A stretch of DNA of 64,000 nt from Euzebya sp051004735 (GTDB lineage: Bacteria; Actinomycetota; Nitriliruptoria; Euzebyales; Euzebyaceae). The DNA lies in assembly GCA_051004735.1 (NCBI GenBank), contig JBPCKA010000080.1, positions 66,400-130,399 on the forward strand, read 5' to 3'. Numbering within the stretch: position 1 is the stretch's first letter; each line of letters begins with the position of its first letter. The notes beneath the pieces were generated by a model. It was given only the letters and a program-made list of their open reading frames with translations. It was not told the origin of the DNA and ran no database searches. A program made the position numbers and the translations under genes. Below, one piece after another: positions 26,739-35,775 of the stretch.

Positions 26739-27614
26739 CTACCGTTTTCGAGGACTGGCCGGCGGTGTCGGCGGCGCCCACCGGACGGGTGCTCGAGACG
26801 GTGGGGGTGGAGGTGCTGCCCGCGGTATGGGCCCCGGCGCCTGCTCGTCATCGGCATGGCCCAGATGCAACCTGCCGGGCGAAGGATGGGTCACCGGCAT
26901 CGTCCACCCCAGATCCAGCGCCAGATCATCGCGCGGGGTCACCTTGCCGGTCCCGATGTCATAACGCCAGGTTGCCCGGCGCACCCGGTCGCCCTCCTTG
27001 AACCGCAGCGTCACCGTCCAGTAGGGCCGCCCCTCGGGTCGTGCGGACGACCACTGCACCGCGGAGTCGTCGGCGTCGACATCTCGTGCCAACAGATTGA
27101 TCCGGACCGCATCCCCGATCAAGTCATCGGACAGGCCGAACCCCTGGCGTTCCTGGCGGCTGCCCCGTACCGAGGTGGCCACCTTGCGCTGCTCGGCCGC
27201 GATCGGTTGGTACCAGCGCATGACCCATTCATGGGACACGCCCGCCTGCTCCGCCACAGTCTCGGGAGACTTGCCGGCACGTAGCATCCGCTGGATCTCC
27301 GAGGGGGTCAGGCGCGACTGCGACCCGTCCATCTTTGGCTTGGGCTGCCCGGTCGCGATGCGTCCCAGAGCGATCAACGCGGCTGCAGCCGAGGGCCGGT
27401 CTCCGTCGGCAAGCGCAGCCGTGGCCTTGGCATCACCCGCGAGACCGACCAGCAGATCCTTGCTGATGTCATCGTCGGTCAGTTCCAACACCTCGACCAG
27501 CGTGGCGAGGAGTTGACTGCTGATCGGGACGCGCAAACGCTGGCCAGTCGCCGGAAGCGACAGCACCAGACAGGTCAGATCGGCGGTGTATCCCACCAGT
27601 TCCAAGGACTGCAT
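26739..27614 (-). CDS. sepH: Septation protein SepH
   Basis: A 291-residue protein with the DUF3071/SepH layout: an N-terminal domain that includes SQSRLTPSEIQRMLRAGKSPETVAEQAGVSHEWVMRWYQP (a helix-turn-helix-like core, about residues 105-145), a conserved WRYDIGTGKVTP segment and a Pro-rich disordered C-terminus. SepH is an actinobacterial protein that binds FtsZ and promotes septum formation. ATG 27614 is taken as start; a TTG at 27623 is possible. It leads the operon with the M48 peptidase and GT4 genes, suggesting a cell-envelope context. Confidence 0.9.
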   Translation of the reverse strand: MQSLELVGYTADLTCLVLSLPATGQRLRVPISSQLLATLVEVLELTDDDISKDLLVGLAGDAKATAALADGDRPSAAAALIALGRIATGQPKPKMDGSQSRLTPSEIQRMLRAGKSPETVAEQAGVSHEWVMRWYQPIAAEQRKVATSVRGSRQERQGFGLSDDLIGDAVRINLLARDVDADDSAVQWSSARPEGRPYWTVTLRFKEGDRVRRATWRYDIGTGKVTPRDDLALDLGWTMPVTHPSPGRLHLGHADDEQAPGPIPRAAPPPPPSRAPVRWAPPTPPASPRKR

Positions 27615-27679
27615 CGTGGTCAACAGGCTACCTGGGTCAGCGCTGAACCCTGCTGACCCGGCTGCGTCACCACCTCACG

Positions 27680-27973
27680 TCACCCCTGCGCCCGCGCGGG
27701 AGCGTCTTCGGTGATGATCGCGTCGGTGGACCCACACCACCGACACGTGACCGACTCGATGATCTGCTCGACCAACGTGGTGTCCTCAACCACTCCCTCA
27801 CCAGACACCGAGGCGTGCCAGAAGCGTTCGGACCGCTCCGACACGGCGACATCGAAACGGGTCAGATTTCCGCACCCTTTGCATTTGAAGCGCAGCCCTG
27901 GGGCCAGACCCACCGCGGTCCCCGGATGCGGCGAGGACGGATGGGTGGTGTTGTCACTGGCCGTCGGTTCCAT
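27680..27973 (-). CDS. Small zinc-ribbon-like protein
   Basis: A 97-residue protein with two Cys pairs, CKGC about residue 32 and CRWC about residue 75, spaced as a zinc ribbon; the central part FDVAVSERSERFWH is polar. Homologous short proteins are common in actinobacteria without assigned function. ATG 27973 has AGGA just upstream; the longer frame to 28018 lacks a ribosome-binding site and would overlap the divergent photolyase remnant. Located 65 bases before the sepH start on the same strand, so read-through into sepH is possible. Confidence 0.75.
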   Translation of the reverse strand: MEPTASDNTTHPSSPHPGTAVGLAPGLRFKCKGCGNLTRFDVAVSERSERFWHASVSGEGVVEDTTLVEQIIESVTCRWCGSTDAIITEDAPARAQG

Positions 27974-28006
27974 TGATCCTGTTCCCGGGTATGAGTGCCG
28001 CGCGAC

Positions 28007-28934
28007 ATGCCAACCCAACTGATGTGGTTTCGTCGCGACCTACGCGCCGTGGACCATCCTGCCCTGTCGGCCGCTGGTGACAGCACCGAATCCGGTGACG
28101 CTCTGCTGTGCCTGTTCGTCCTGGATCCCACGTTGTTGGCTTCCTCGCGGATATCGCCGGCCCGGGTCCGGTATCTCAGGCACGCACTGGTCGACCTGAA
28201 CCGACGGCTGGAACGGCTGGGCAACGCACTGGTGGTCCTAGACGGTGACCCGAGAACCGTCGTGCCCGCTGTGGCCACCAGGGTCCAAGCCACGCCGGTC
28301 AAACGCCCTACAAGGTCTTCACGCCGTTCCACCGCGCCTGGCGCCAGCGGGAGCATGGCGCGCCGCTGGATGCCCCGGACGCTCTCCCCGAACCCGTCCG
28401 CGACATCCAGGGAACGGACCCTGCCGACCATCGGCTGCTGGCGGTCCAGGCCCCAGCTCAGCCGTGGGCCGATGGCGGCGAGACGGCCGCTCGCCAGCGA
28501 CTGGACGAATGGCTGAACGTGTCGGTGTGCACAGCTATGACCAGCGGCGGGATCTGATGGCGGTCGACTGGCCGCATGGCCCGACACAGCCAGCATGGCC
28601 TTGCGTGAGGAGTACCGGGACCTGCCCTGGCACGACAGCAACAACGGTGGCTGGCAGTGGGCCGCCGGCACGGGCACCGACGCCCAGCCGTTCTTCCGCA
28701 TCTTCAACCGTCACCCAAGGTCGACGCTTCGACCCCGACGGGGATTACGTCCGTCGCTACGTCCCCGAACTCACCGCGCTTGCGGCACCGATGATCCACA
28801 GCCCTTGGGAACTGTCAGCAGCGGGGCAGGACGACCACGACCTGCAGCTTGGCCGGGATTACCCCAAGCCGATCATTGACCACGCCGTGGCCCGCGACCG
28901 CGCCCTGGAGTGGTTCGCGACACATCGGGGGTAG
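28007..28934 (+). pseudogene. phr: Deoxyribodipyrimidine photolyase, degraded by frameshifts and deletions
   Basis: Pieces of one photolyase gene lie in order but in different frames. 28007-28290 reads MWFRRDLRAVDHPAL... (N-terminal antenna domain). 28305-28400 in another frame reads PYKVFTPFHRAWRQREHGAP. Around 28530 a third piece reads VHSYDQRRDLMAVDW. 28600-28710 gives LREEYRDLPW and then GGWQWAAGTGTDAQPFFRIFN, and 28710-28930 in a further frame gives TQGRRFDPDGDYVRRYVPEL to the end. Compared with the family, about 60 residues are missing in the first third and roughly 100 or more in the FAD-binding middle. The enzyme cannot be functional. Confidence 0.88.
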
Positions 28935-28937
28935 CGC

Positions 28938-29846
28938 TCACGCCTGAGTCGGATCAAACCCCTGGTCTATCATGAGGATGTTGGTACGGCGCAGCAGGGC
29001 TGCGGGGCTGGTGGAACTGTCGCCCGCCGCGAATCCCAGATTGGGGTGGACCACCACGACCGTGCCAGAACTCAGCCTGACAGGCTGCTTGAACATCTCC
29101 TTCACCCGCAGCGCCAGTTGTTTCACGCTGACATCCAGGGTCAGATCCTCACAGACGATCACGAACTCACCGCCGAACATCCGCGCCACGATGTCGGAGT
29201 CCCGGGCCACACCGGACAGGCGATGGGCCATCGTCGCCACCACCTCCTCGCTTGCCGCGGCACCATAGCGGCGCTTCAGATCTGCGAAGCCGTCGATGTC
29301 GACGAAGAGCAGTCCGATCTTGGTACCCCGTCGGTCTGCCCGTTGCAGCGCCACCGGTAGTTGCTGGTCAAGCGCCAAGCCGTTCGGCAGCCCCGTCAAC
29401 GGGTCGTGCAGCGCCCGGTGCACAAGTCCCTGCTCCGCCCTTTTGCGGGCAATGCCATATCGCACCGCGCGGCTGACCAGCACCTGGTCCAGATGCCCAC
29501 GCGTCAAGAAACCCTCCGCACCCATCTCCAGAGCCTTGATGGTGACGTCGTCATCTTCTGTTCCACTGAGAACCACCACGGCCGGTGCCGGATCGGCAGC
29601 CCTCAGCGCGACGATGGCCTCCATCAAGGCGACATCGGATAGCGACAGATCCAGCACGGCGCAGTCATATGTCTGGGTGTCAAGCAGTGCCAACGCCTCA
29701 TCCAGTCGCTGGACATGATCCACCGCGAACTGCTCCACGCTGTGGGCCAGCAGGTTCTGGATCAGCACCGCATCTGCCTGACGCTCATCGATCAGCAGTA
29801 CCCGCATCGTCGAACCCGTCATCGGGCAGCCCGTTGCAGACGGCAT
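28938..29846 (-). CDS. Receiver-GGDEF protein with degenerate FGGEF motif
   Basis: A 302-residue two-domain signalling protein. Residues about 14-125 form a CheY-like receiver (MRVLLIDE..., phospho-acceptor Asp in CAVLDLSLSD, conserved Thr/Ser in VVLSGTE). Residues about 140-300 form a GGDEF domain (HDPLTGLPNG, LLFVDIDGFADLKRRYG), but the signature reads FGGEF instead of GGDEF. Loss of the active-site residues makes cyclase activity doubtful; it may bind c-di-GMP or GTP, or act by protein contact. The start is uncertain among ATG 29846, 29822 and 29807; homology begins at 29807. Confidence 0.88.
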   Translation of the reverse strand: MPSATGCPMTGSTMRVLLIDERQADAVLIQNLLAHSVEQFAVDHVQRLDEALALLDTQTYDCAVLDLSLSDVALMEAIVALRAADPAPAVVVLSGTEDDDVTIKALEMGAEGFLTRGHLDQVLVSRAVRYGIARKRAEQGLVHRALHDPLTGLPNGLALDQQLPVALQRADRRGTKIGLLFVDIDGFADLKRRYGAAASEEVVATMAHRLSGVARDSDIVARMFGGEFVIVCEDLTLDVSVKQLALRVKEMFKQPVRLSSGTVVVVHPNLGFAAGDSSTSPAALLRRTNILMIDQGFDPTQA

Positions 29847-29908
29847 CGGACGGTGAATCCTCGATCAGGGACTGTCCGCGGTTCCTGCGAGGTCATCATT
29901 GCCGGAGT

Positions 29909-30439
29909 CTATTCACCTGGACGCCGGGTCACGTCGGCGGGGAACGCGGGAAAGGTCAGGTCCGGGCTGGCCTCGTGATCGTCCAACACCTTCAGAAAGG
30001 ACTCAGCCTGGCTGACGGCCCGCTGCACATCCACACCCAGATGTCGTGGACCAAACGGACGAATGTGATCGATTCCGCGCTGCAGCAGGCTCCTGGCGCC
30101 CGTCTCATTGCCCCGTTGGGTGTGGGTGTAGCCGACGGCCAACTGCGCCATCCCCTTGAAGAAGACTCGGTCGGCGTCGTTGGTGACCGGTCCCTTCCAC
30201 GCCCATTCGAAGAACTCGTGGGCCTCAAAGAATCGCTGCTGACCGAACAACTCCGCAGCGGTCTCCACCGCCTGTGCCACCGAGGTGCAGATGTCGTCGG
30301 GTTCGACCCGTTCACCCAACTCATCGGCCGCGTCCCGAGGCAGGGGCGCGCCGAAGCGATCCCGCGGACGCGCGTTCTCGGGCCGACCTTGCGCATTTCT
30401 GTCGCGATCGGGATGCGCGTGTGAGTCGGGTGCGTTCAT
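29909..30439 (-). CDS. DUF309 family protein
   Basis: A 176-residue soluble helical protein. The first 45 residues are charged and disordered; the domain then shows the DUF309 pattern FEAHEFFEWAWKGP, FFKGMAQLAVGYTHTQRGN and GARSLLQRGIDHI. The conserved His and Glu pairs may bind metal, but the function is not known. ATG 30439 has AGGA 8 bases upstream. It is divergent from the flavin reductase at 30563. Confidence 0.88.
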   Translation of the reverse strand: MNAPDSHAHPDRDRNAQGRPENARPRDRFGAPLPRDAADELGERVEPDDICTSVAQAVETAAELFGQQRFFEAHEFFEWAWKGPVTNDADRVFFKGMAQLAVGYTHTQRGNETGARSLLQRGIDHIRPFGPRHLGVDVQRAVSQAESFLKVLDDHEASPDLTFPAFPADVTRRPGE

Positions 30440-30562
30440 GGGTAAGGATCCTGCGTCGCCGGCCCGGTCCTTTCAACCGTTCTGACAGCCCGGTCGACGC
30501 GCGTTGCCACCTGGCGGCTGTTCGCCGTCGGCGACGATCCCACCTCAGACTGGACTAAACCT

Positions 30563-31975
30563 ATGACCAAGACTGCTGACTTCGTGATCGTGGGTGGCGG
30601 GGCCGCTGGCTTGGCGTCCGCCTGGACTGCCGCCAGAAAGGGCCATTCGGTGGTGCTGGTGGAGCGGCATCGGCTGGGCGGTGACTGCACCTGGACCGGA
30701 TGTGTTCCCTCCAAGGCCCTGCTCGACCAGGCCAGAAAGGTCAAGGCCGCCCACGACATGGGCCTGGGTGGGGAGGTGCCCTGGTCACAGATCATTAGTA
30801 CGGTTCACCAGCGACGGGAACTTGTCAGCCAGGACGAGAGCCCCCAGACGCTTGAATCCCAGGGCATCCAGACGATCCAGGGGGAAGCGGCCTTCACGGG
30901 CCCCGGCACCCTCAACGTGGACGGCACCAGTCTGACCGCTGGCAAGGCCATCATCCTGGCCACGGGCTCCACGGCCGTTGTTCCCCCTATCGATGGACTT
31001 GCCGATGCCCGTCCCCTGACCAACGACTCGATCTTTGAGTTGAGCGAGCGACCGGCACGCCTGGCCATAATGGGCGGAGGGCCGATCGGACTGGAACTGG
31101 GCCAGGCGTTCCAGCGACTGGGGACCCAGGTCACCATCCTTGAGGGCGACGATCGAGTCGCCGGGAAAGAAGAGCCTGAAGCCAGTGATGTGATCCAGGC
31201 CGTGCTGGAGCGTGAAGGAGTGACGTTCATCACCGGATCGTTCGTGGAGTCGGTGGTGCGCACCGGTGACGAGGTGACGTCGACCACCGCCGACGGGCGT
31301 TCGGTGGTGACTGATGAGGTGCTGGTCGCGGTGGGACGACGCCCCATCACTGATGGTCTGGATGCGGACAAGGGCGGTGTCGAACTGACCGACAAGGGCT
31401 ACATCATGGTCGACGAGAAGCTTCGGACGACCGCATCTGATGTCTATGCCATCGGTGACATCACCGGTGGACTGCAGTTCACCCATGTGGGCTATGACCA
31501 AGGATCACTGGCGGTCAACAACGCGCTGGGTCTGATCCAGATGTCATTTGACCCGCGCGTGATCCCCTGGGTGACCTACACCGAACCTGAAATCGGGCGA
31601 GTGGGCCTGAGCGAGGCGCAGGCCTATGAGGAATACGGCGACTCGGCCAAAGTCGCGTTCATGCCGATCGCAGAAACTGACCGGTCCAAGGTCACCGGCG
31701 AAACCGATGGCTTCGTCAAGCTGATCGCCGGACCGCACACGCTGGTGCGTGGTCTTGCCGGCGGCAACCTGGTCGGCGCCACCGTCGTGGCCCCCACGGG
31801 TGGTGACGTGATGCATGAACTGGCCCTGTCGATCAAGCAGCACGTGATCACGGGACGGTTGGCGCAGATGGTGCATGCCTATCCGTCGTGGTCGCTGGCC
31901 GTGCGGGAGACCGCAGCGCAGTTCTTCTTTGAGTACAAAGGACGGTCGGCCCGTCCGGCCAAGCCCGGGACCTGA
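30563..31975 (+). CDS. FAD-dependent pyridine nucleotide-disulfide oxidoreductase (mercuric reductase-like)
   Basis: A 470-residue class I flavin disulfide reductase. Seen: VGGGAAGLASAW (FAD), redox-active pair in CTWTGCVPSKALL, the NAD(P)-binding GGGPIGLELGQAF, YAIGDITGG, and near the C-terminus the His-containing VHAYPSWS that replaces the HAHPT base of lipoamide dehydrogenases. The PSWS end and the lack of a lipoate-gene context suggest a mercuric-reductase or soluble transhydrogenase-like relative rather than E3; no N-terminal heavy-metal domain is present. The true E3 is probably the gene at 53696. Confidence 0.9.
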   Translation: MTKTADFVIVGGGAAGLASAWTAARKGHSVVLVERHRLGGDCTWTGCVPSKALLDQARKVKAAHDMGLGGEVPWSQIISTVHQRRELVSQDESPQTLESQGIQTIQGEAAFTGPGTLNVDGTSLTAGKAIILATGSTAVVPPIDGLADARPLTNDSIFELSERPARLAIMGGGPIGLELGQAFQRLGTQVTILEGDDRVAGKEEPEASDVIQAVLEREGVTFITGSFVESVVRTGDEVTSTTADGRSVVTDEVLVAVGRRPITDGLDADKGGVELTDKGYIMVDEKLRTTASDVYAIGDITGGLQFTHVGYDQGSLAVNNALGLIQMSFDPRVIPWVTYTEPEIGRVGLSEAQAYEEYGDSAKVAFMPIAETDRSKVTGETDGFVKLIAGPHTLVRGLAGGNLVGATVVAPTGGDVMHELALSIKQHVITGRLAQMVHAYPSWSLAVRETAAQFFFEYKGRSARPAKPGT

Positions 31976-31983
31976 CGTGATAC

Positions 31984-32027
31984 TTGTAGTTCGAACACCC
32001 GTTCCCTATTCTCGAACAGGTGTTCCA
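31984..32027 (+). promoter_or_regulatory. Promoter with two tandem LexA (SOS) boxes
   Basis: TTGTAG (31984-31989) and TATTCT (32007-32012) have the ideal 17-base spacing and predict a start at about the GTG at 32020. TCGAACACCCGTTCCC (31991-32006) fills the spacer; TCGAACAGGTGTTCCA (32012-32027) covers the -10 end and the start codon. Both match TCGAAC-N4-GTTC. Confidence 0.72.
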
Positions 32028-33801
32028 ACCAACTCTTGAGGACCTGGGTCAACCGCTAGCCCAGACCACGTTCGTCGTCGTCGACCTGGAGACCACCGGC
32101 GGATCGCCCGAGCACGATCGGATAACGGAGTTCGGCGCGGTGAAGATCCGCGCCGGCGAAGTGCTCGGGGAACTCTCAACCCTGGTCGACCCTGGTCAAC
32201 GCGTCCCGACGGAGATCACGATGCTGACCGGGATCTCAAACCTATCGGTGCGGGGGCGCCCGCCTGTCTCTGCAGTTCTCCCCTCGTTCCTAGAGTTCAG
32301 CCGTGGCGCCGCCCTGGTCGCCCACAACGCCCACTTCGACGTCGGTTTTCTGAACGCCGCACTGCAACGGCTGGGGTACCCGCTGTTGGACAATCCGGTC
32401 GTGTGCACCGCCCAGTTGGCACGGCGCTTGGTGGGCGATGAGGTCCGCAACCGCCGCCTGAGTACCCTCGCCCATCATTTTCGTTCCTCGACGGTCCCGA
32501 TCCACCGCGCGCTGGCCGATGCCAGGGCCACCGTGGATGTGTTCCATGGCCTGGTTGAGCAGGCGGGAACCTTCGGTGTGGTGACCTTGGAGGATCTGAT
32601 TGCCTTCAGCCGGGTGCGCAACATGCCGCTGTTCACCTCAAGGCGGAAGATGGCTGACGGGCTGCCCGCCGCACCCGGTGTCTACCGCTTCGTGTCCGCT
32701 GCGGGCGAGGTGTTGTATGTCGGCAAGGCCACGGACCTGCGTGCCCGGGTGCGCCAGTACTTCGGGACCGACACCCGTCGACGCATCGCCGAATTGGTCC
32801 GCGAGTCCGCGCGGGTCGAGCACACCGTCACCCCCACGGTCCTTCAGGCGGAGATCACCGAAGTCCGCCTGATCCGCCAGCACCGTCCCCGCTTCAACAG
32901 GCGGGGGAAGGGGATCAGGCCGCCTGTGTGGGTTGTCCTCACCACCGACGCCTACCCCCGCCTGTCCATCGTCCGCGCACCGCCTCCTCCGGATCGCACG
33001 TCCCTGGGTCCCCTGCCCTCACGCGTGGTGGCACAGGCCGTCGTCGACGCCATCCATGAAGCGGTCCCCATACGTCGCTGCACCACAGCCATGAAGGCCC
33101 CGACGCGCTTCAGCGCCTGCGTCCTGGCAGAAATCGGTCGGTGTGCGGCGCCCTGCATCGGCGGTACCGACCCTGACAGTTATGGCCACACCGCCGATGA
33201 CGTGGCGGTGATCCTGGGCGGGGACGTCTCGGGCGCCCTGACAACACTGCAACGGCTGATGACCGCGCGTGCGGGGGCTGCCAGATTCGAGGAGGCGGCC
33301 CAGGCACGCGACCGGATGGACACACTGCTGGGCTGGGTCATCCGCACACGTAGGGACACTGCCCTGCGGGCTGCGGGACTGGTGGTGGCATCACGACCCG
33401 GACCTGCGGGCCGGCGCGAGGTCATGATCCAGCGGGGCGGATGGCTGCTGACCACCGCGGTGGTGACACCCGTGGAAATCTGTGATCTGACGTCGATGTG
33501 GAAGGCCACCCCGTCCCCTGACGGATCGGCACCGCCCGACGAACTGACCATCCTTCAGCGCTGGTTGGCGTCTGACCGTGTTCGCCTCGACCACACCTCA
33601 GAGGGCTTGGCCTGGCCCGTCGCGGGCGGTGCCGAAATGGCCGAGGTGCACCATCGCGTGGCGACGGCGAAGTCCCGCACCGGCCGTCCCGGCTCACACC
33701 TCAGCGGAAAGCGCGTGCAGCGAGGGAAACCTTCAGGTGTCAGGCCAGGATCTCGCGAGGCTCCGCGAAGTGGCAGGCAGAGGGATGTCCCAGGCCCTTG
33801 A
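32020..33801 (+). CDS. DnaQ-like exonuclease fused to UvrC-like GIY-YIG endonuclease (Cho-type)
   Basis: A 593-residue two-nuclease fusion. Residues about 15-180 form a DEDDh 3'-5' exonuclease (FVVVDLETTGG, HNAHFDVGF, RALADARATVD). Residues about 210-300 form a GIY-YIG domain (GVYRFVSAAGEVLYVGKATDLRARVRQYF), followed by a Cys-rich RCAAPCIG segment and a UVR motif (FEEAAQARDRMD). The RNase H-like C-terminal nuclease and HhH domains of full UvrC are absent, as in Cho. It probably incises or trims damaged DNA in repair. Two LexA boxes in the promoter predict SOS induction; the message is probably leaderless. The end overlaps the convergent oppF-like gene by 62 bases. Confidence 0.92.
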   Translation: MFQPTLEDLGQPLAQTTFVVVDLETTGGSPEHDRITEFGAVKIRAGEVLGELSTLVDPGQRVPTEITMLTGISNLSVRGRPPVSAVLPSFLEFSRGAALVAHNAHFDVGFLNAALQRLGYPLLDNPVVCTAQLARRLVGDEVRNRRLSTLAHHFRSSTVPIHRALADARATVDVFHGLVEQAGTFGVVTLEDLIAFSRVRNMPLFTSRRKMADGLPAAPGVYRFVSAAGEVLYVGKATDLRARVRQYFGTDTRRRIAELVRESARVEHTVTPTVLQAEITEVRLIRQHRPRFNRRGKGIRPPVWVVLTTDAYPRLSIVRAPPPPDRTSLGPLPSRVVAQAVVDAIHEAVPIRRCTTAMKAPTRFSACVLAEIGRCAAPCIGGTDPDSYGHTADDVAVILGGDVSGALTTLQRLMTARAGAARFEEAAQARDRMDTLLGWVIRTRRDTALRAAGLVVASRPGPAGRREVMIQRGGWLLTTAVVTPVEICDLTSMWKATPSPDGSAPPDELTILQRWLASDRVRLDHTSEGLAWPVAGGAEMAEVHHRVATAKSRTGRPGSHLSGKRVQRGKPSGVRPGSREAPRSGRQRDVPGP

Positions 33802-34747
33802 TATCTGCCAGTGGCGGTTCCTCTTCGGCGCAGATCTGCTCTGCTTTCCAGCATCGCGTCCGGAAGCGGCAGCCGCTGGGGGGGTTCGCCGGACTGGGCA
33901 CGTCGCCTTCCAACACGATCCTGTCCTTGCGGTCCCGGCTTTTGGGATCCGGGATGGGAACGGCCGACAGCAACGCCTGGGTGTAGGGGTGGGTCGGGGC
34001 GTCATAGATCTGGTGGTCATCGCCGATCTCCACGATCTTGCCCAGATACATCACCGCGATACGGTCGCAGATGTGACGCACCACGGACAGGTCGTGGGCG
34101 ATGAAGATGTAGGACAGGTTGAACTCGTCCTGGATCTCCTCAAGCAGGTTGATGACCTGGGCCTGCACCGAGACGTCCAACGCAGAGACGGGTTCGTCAC
34201 AGATGATGACGTCCGGGTTCAGCGCCAGTGCTCGGGCCACCCCGATCCGTTGGCGCTGCCCGCCGGAGAACTGGTGGGGATAGCGGTTCTCAAAGGCCGG
34301 ATTCAGTCCCACCCGGGCTAATAGGTCGCGGACGCGGCCCCGGCGGTCCTTCTTGGGTGCGACCTCGGGGTGGATGTCGAAGGGTTCGCCGACGATGTCG
34401 CCGACGGTCATCCGGGGATTCAGGGAGGCGTAGGGGTCCTGGAAGATGATCTGGATCCGTCGGCGCAGATCCCGCAACTCCCGTTTGGACAGCCCGAACA
34501 TGTCCACACCCTCGAAGAAGGCCTGACCACCAGTCGGCTTGATCAGCTGCAGCAGGGATCTGGCCAGCGTGGACTTGCCACAGCCGGACTCGCCGACCAA
34601 CCCCAGCGTCTCGCCGCGATGCAGTTCGAAGCTGACACCGTCGACTGCCTTGACGCTGCCGACCTGCTTCTTGAACAGGATTCCCTCCGTGATCGGGAAA
34701 TACTTGACCAGGTCCTTGACCTCAAGGATCACGTCGGAATCAGGCAC
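33740..34747 (-). CDS. Oligopeptide/dipeptide ABC transporter ATPase, OppF/DppF type
   Basis: A 335-residue ABC ATPase: Walker A GESGCGKST, signature FSGGQRQRIGVARAL, Walker B VIICDEPVSALDVS, and the C-terminal OppF/DppF extension with Cys-containing CRFRTRCW and EIC-like segments that in the family can hold an Fe-S cluster. GAGGAG lies 8 bases before GTG 34747, which overlaps the oppD stop by 8 bases; the longer TTG start at 34762 is less likely. It powers the importer encoded by the next genes upstream. Confidence 0.93.
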   Translation of the reverse strand: MPDSDVILEVKDLVKYFPITEGILFKKQVGSVKAVDGVSFELHRGETLGLVGESGCGKSTLARSLLQLIKPTGGQAFFEGVDMFGLSKRELRDLRRRIQIIFQDPYASLNPRMTVGDIVGEPFDIHPEVAPKKDRRGRVRDLLARVGLNPAFENRYPHQFSGGQRQRIGVARALALNPDVIICDEPVSALDVSVQAQVINLLEEIQDEFNLSYIFIAHDLSVVRHICDRIAVMYLGKIVEIGDDHQIYDAPTHPYTQALLSAVPIPDPKSRDRKDRIVLEGDVPSPANPPSGCRFRTRCWKAEQICAEEEPPLADIKGLGHPSACHFAEPREILA

Positions 34748-35765
34748 TGTGCAACTCCTCAAAGAAGTGGCATGCCGAGTACCACTCGCCCTTCACGCGA
34801 CGTAGGGGCGGGATCTCCTCGGCACAACGCTCCCGCGCCAGCGGGCAGCGCGGCCGAAAGGAGCAGCCGCTGGGGATGTCATCAAGATTCGGGGGAGATC
34901 CCATGATGGGATTCAGCTGCTGGCCTTTGGCGTCGGCCCGTGGGATGGACGCCATCAGACCGGCGGTATAGGGGTGGGCGGGCTTGTCATAGACATCCCA
35001 GACCGATCCGGTCTCAACGATCTTGCCGGCATACATCACGGCCACCCTTTCGCTGACATCAGCCACGACACCCAGATCGTGGGTGATCAGCACCAGACCC
35101 ATCCCAGTCTCGGACTGCAATTCGGACAGCAGCAACATGATCTGGGCCTGCACGGTCACATCCAGGGCCGTGGTCGGCTCGTCGGCGATCAGCAGGTCCG
35201 GGTTGAGGGTCAGAGCCATGGCGATCATCACGCGTTGTCGCATGCCGCCGCTGAACTCGTGGGGGTAGGACTTCAGCCGTTCCTTGGCAAGAGGAATCTT
35301 CACGCGATCCATCAGCTCGCCAGCCTGCTTGAAGGCGTCGCGTTTGGACGTGCCGTTGTGGGTGCGGTACATCTCGGCGATCTGGTAGCCCACCGTGAAC
35401 ACGGGGTTCAGCGCGCTGAGCGCATCCTGGAAGATGATGGCGGTCTGGGCACCACGGATCTTACGCCGCTGCTTCTCCGTCATCTTGAGCAGGTCGTTGC
35501 CGCGGTACAGGATCTCGCCCTTGGTGATGAAGCCGGGGGGTGAATCGATGATTCCCATGACGGCCTGGGCGCTGACCGACTTGCCCGATCCCGACTCGCC
35601 CAGAATGGCCACGGTCTCGCCGGGGTCCACGTGATAGCTGACCCCGCGGTTGGCCTGTACCACCCCATAGGGGGTACGGAACTCCACATGAAGGTCGTTC
35701 ACTTCCAACAGGTGTGCACCCGTGGACTCCTGGCCACCCGCTGCGGTGGTCTCGATCTGGGTCAT
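34740..35765 (-). CDS. Oligopeptide/dipeptide ABC transporter ATPase, OppD/DppD type
   Basis: A 341-residue ABC ATPase: Walker A GESGSGKSV, signature FSGGMRQRVMIAMAL, Walker B LLIADEPTTALDVT, and the C-terminal peptide-transporter extension (SCSFRPRCPLARERC with Cys residues). ATG 35765 has AAGGA 8 bases upstream; the longer frame to 35816 has no support. Gene order is substrate-binding protein, permeases B and C, ATPases D and F, all on one strand. Confidence 0.94.
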   Translation of the reverse strand: MTQIETTAAGGQESTGAHLLEVNDLHVEFRTPYGVVQANRGVSYHVDPGETVAILGESGSGKSVSAQAVMGIIDSPPGFITKGEILYRGNDLLKMTEKQRRKIRGAQTAIIFQDALSALNPVFTVGYQIAEMYRTHNGTSKRDAFKQAGELMDRVKIPLAKERLKSYPHEFSGGMRQRVMIAMALTLNPDLLIADEPTTALDVTVQAQIMLLLSELQSETGMGLVLITHDLGVVADVSERVAVMYAGKIVETGSVWDVYDKPAHPYTAGLMASIPRADAKGQQLNPIMGSPPNLDDIPSGCSFRPRCPLARERCAEEIPPLRRVKGEWYSACHFFEELHSA

Positions 35766-35775
35766 CGTGTCGTCC

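Noticed and set aside
31989..32027. GTTCGAA-containing stretches considered as tRNA T-arms (also at 19564 and 26113)
   Set aside because: No acceptor, D or anticodon stems could be built around them; one set is the LexA boxes and the others are inside genes.
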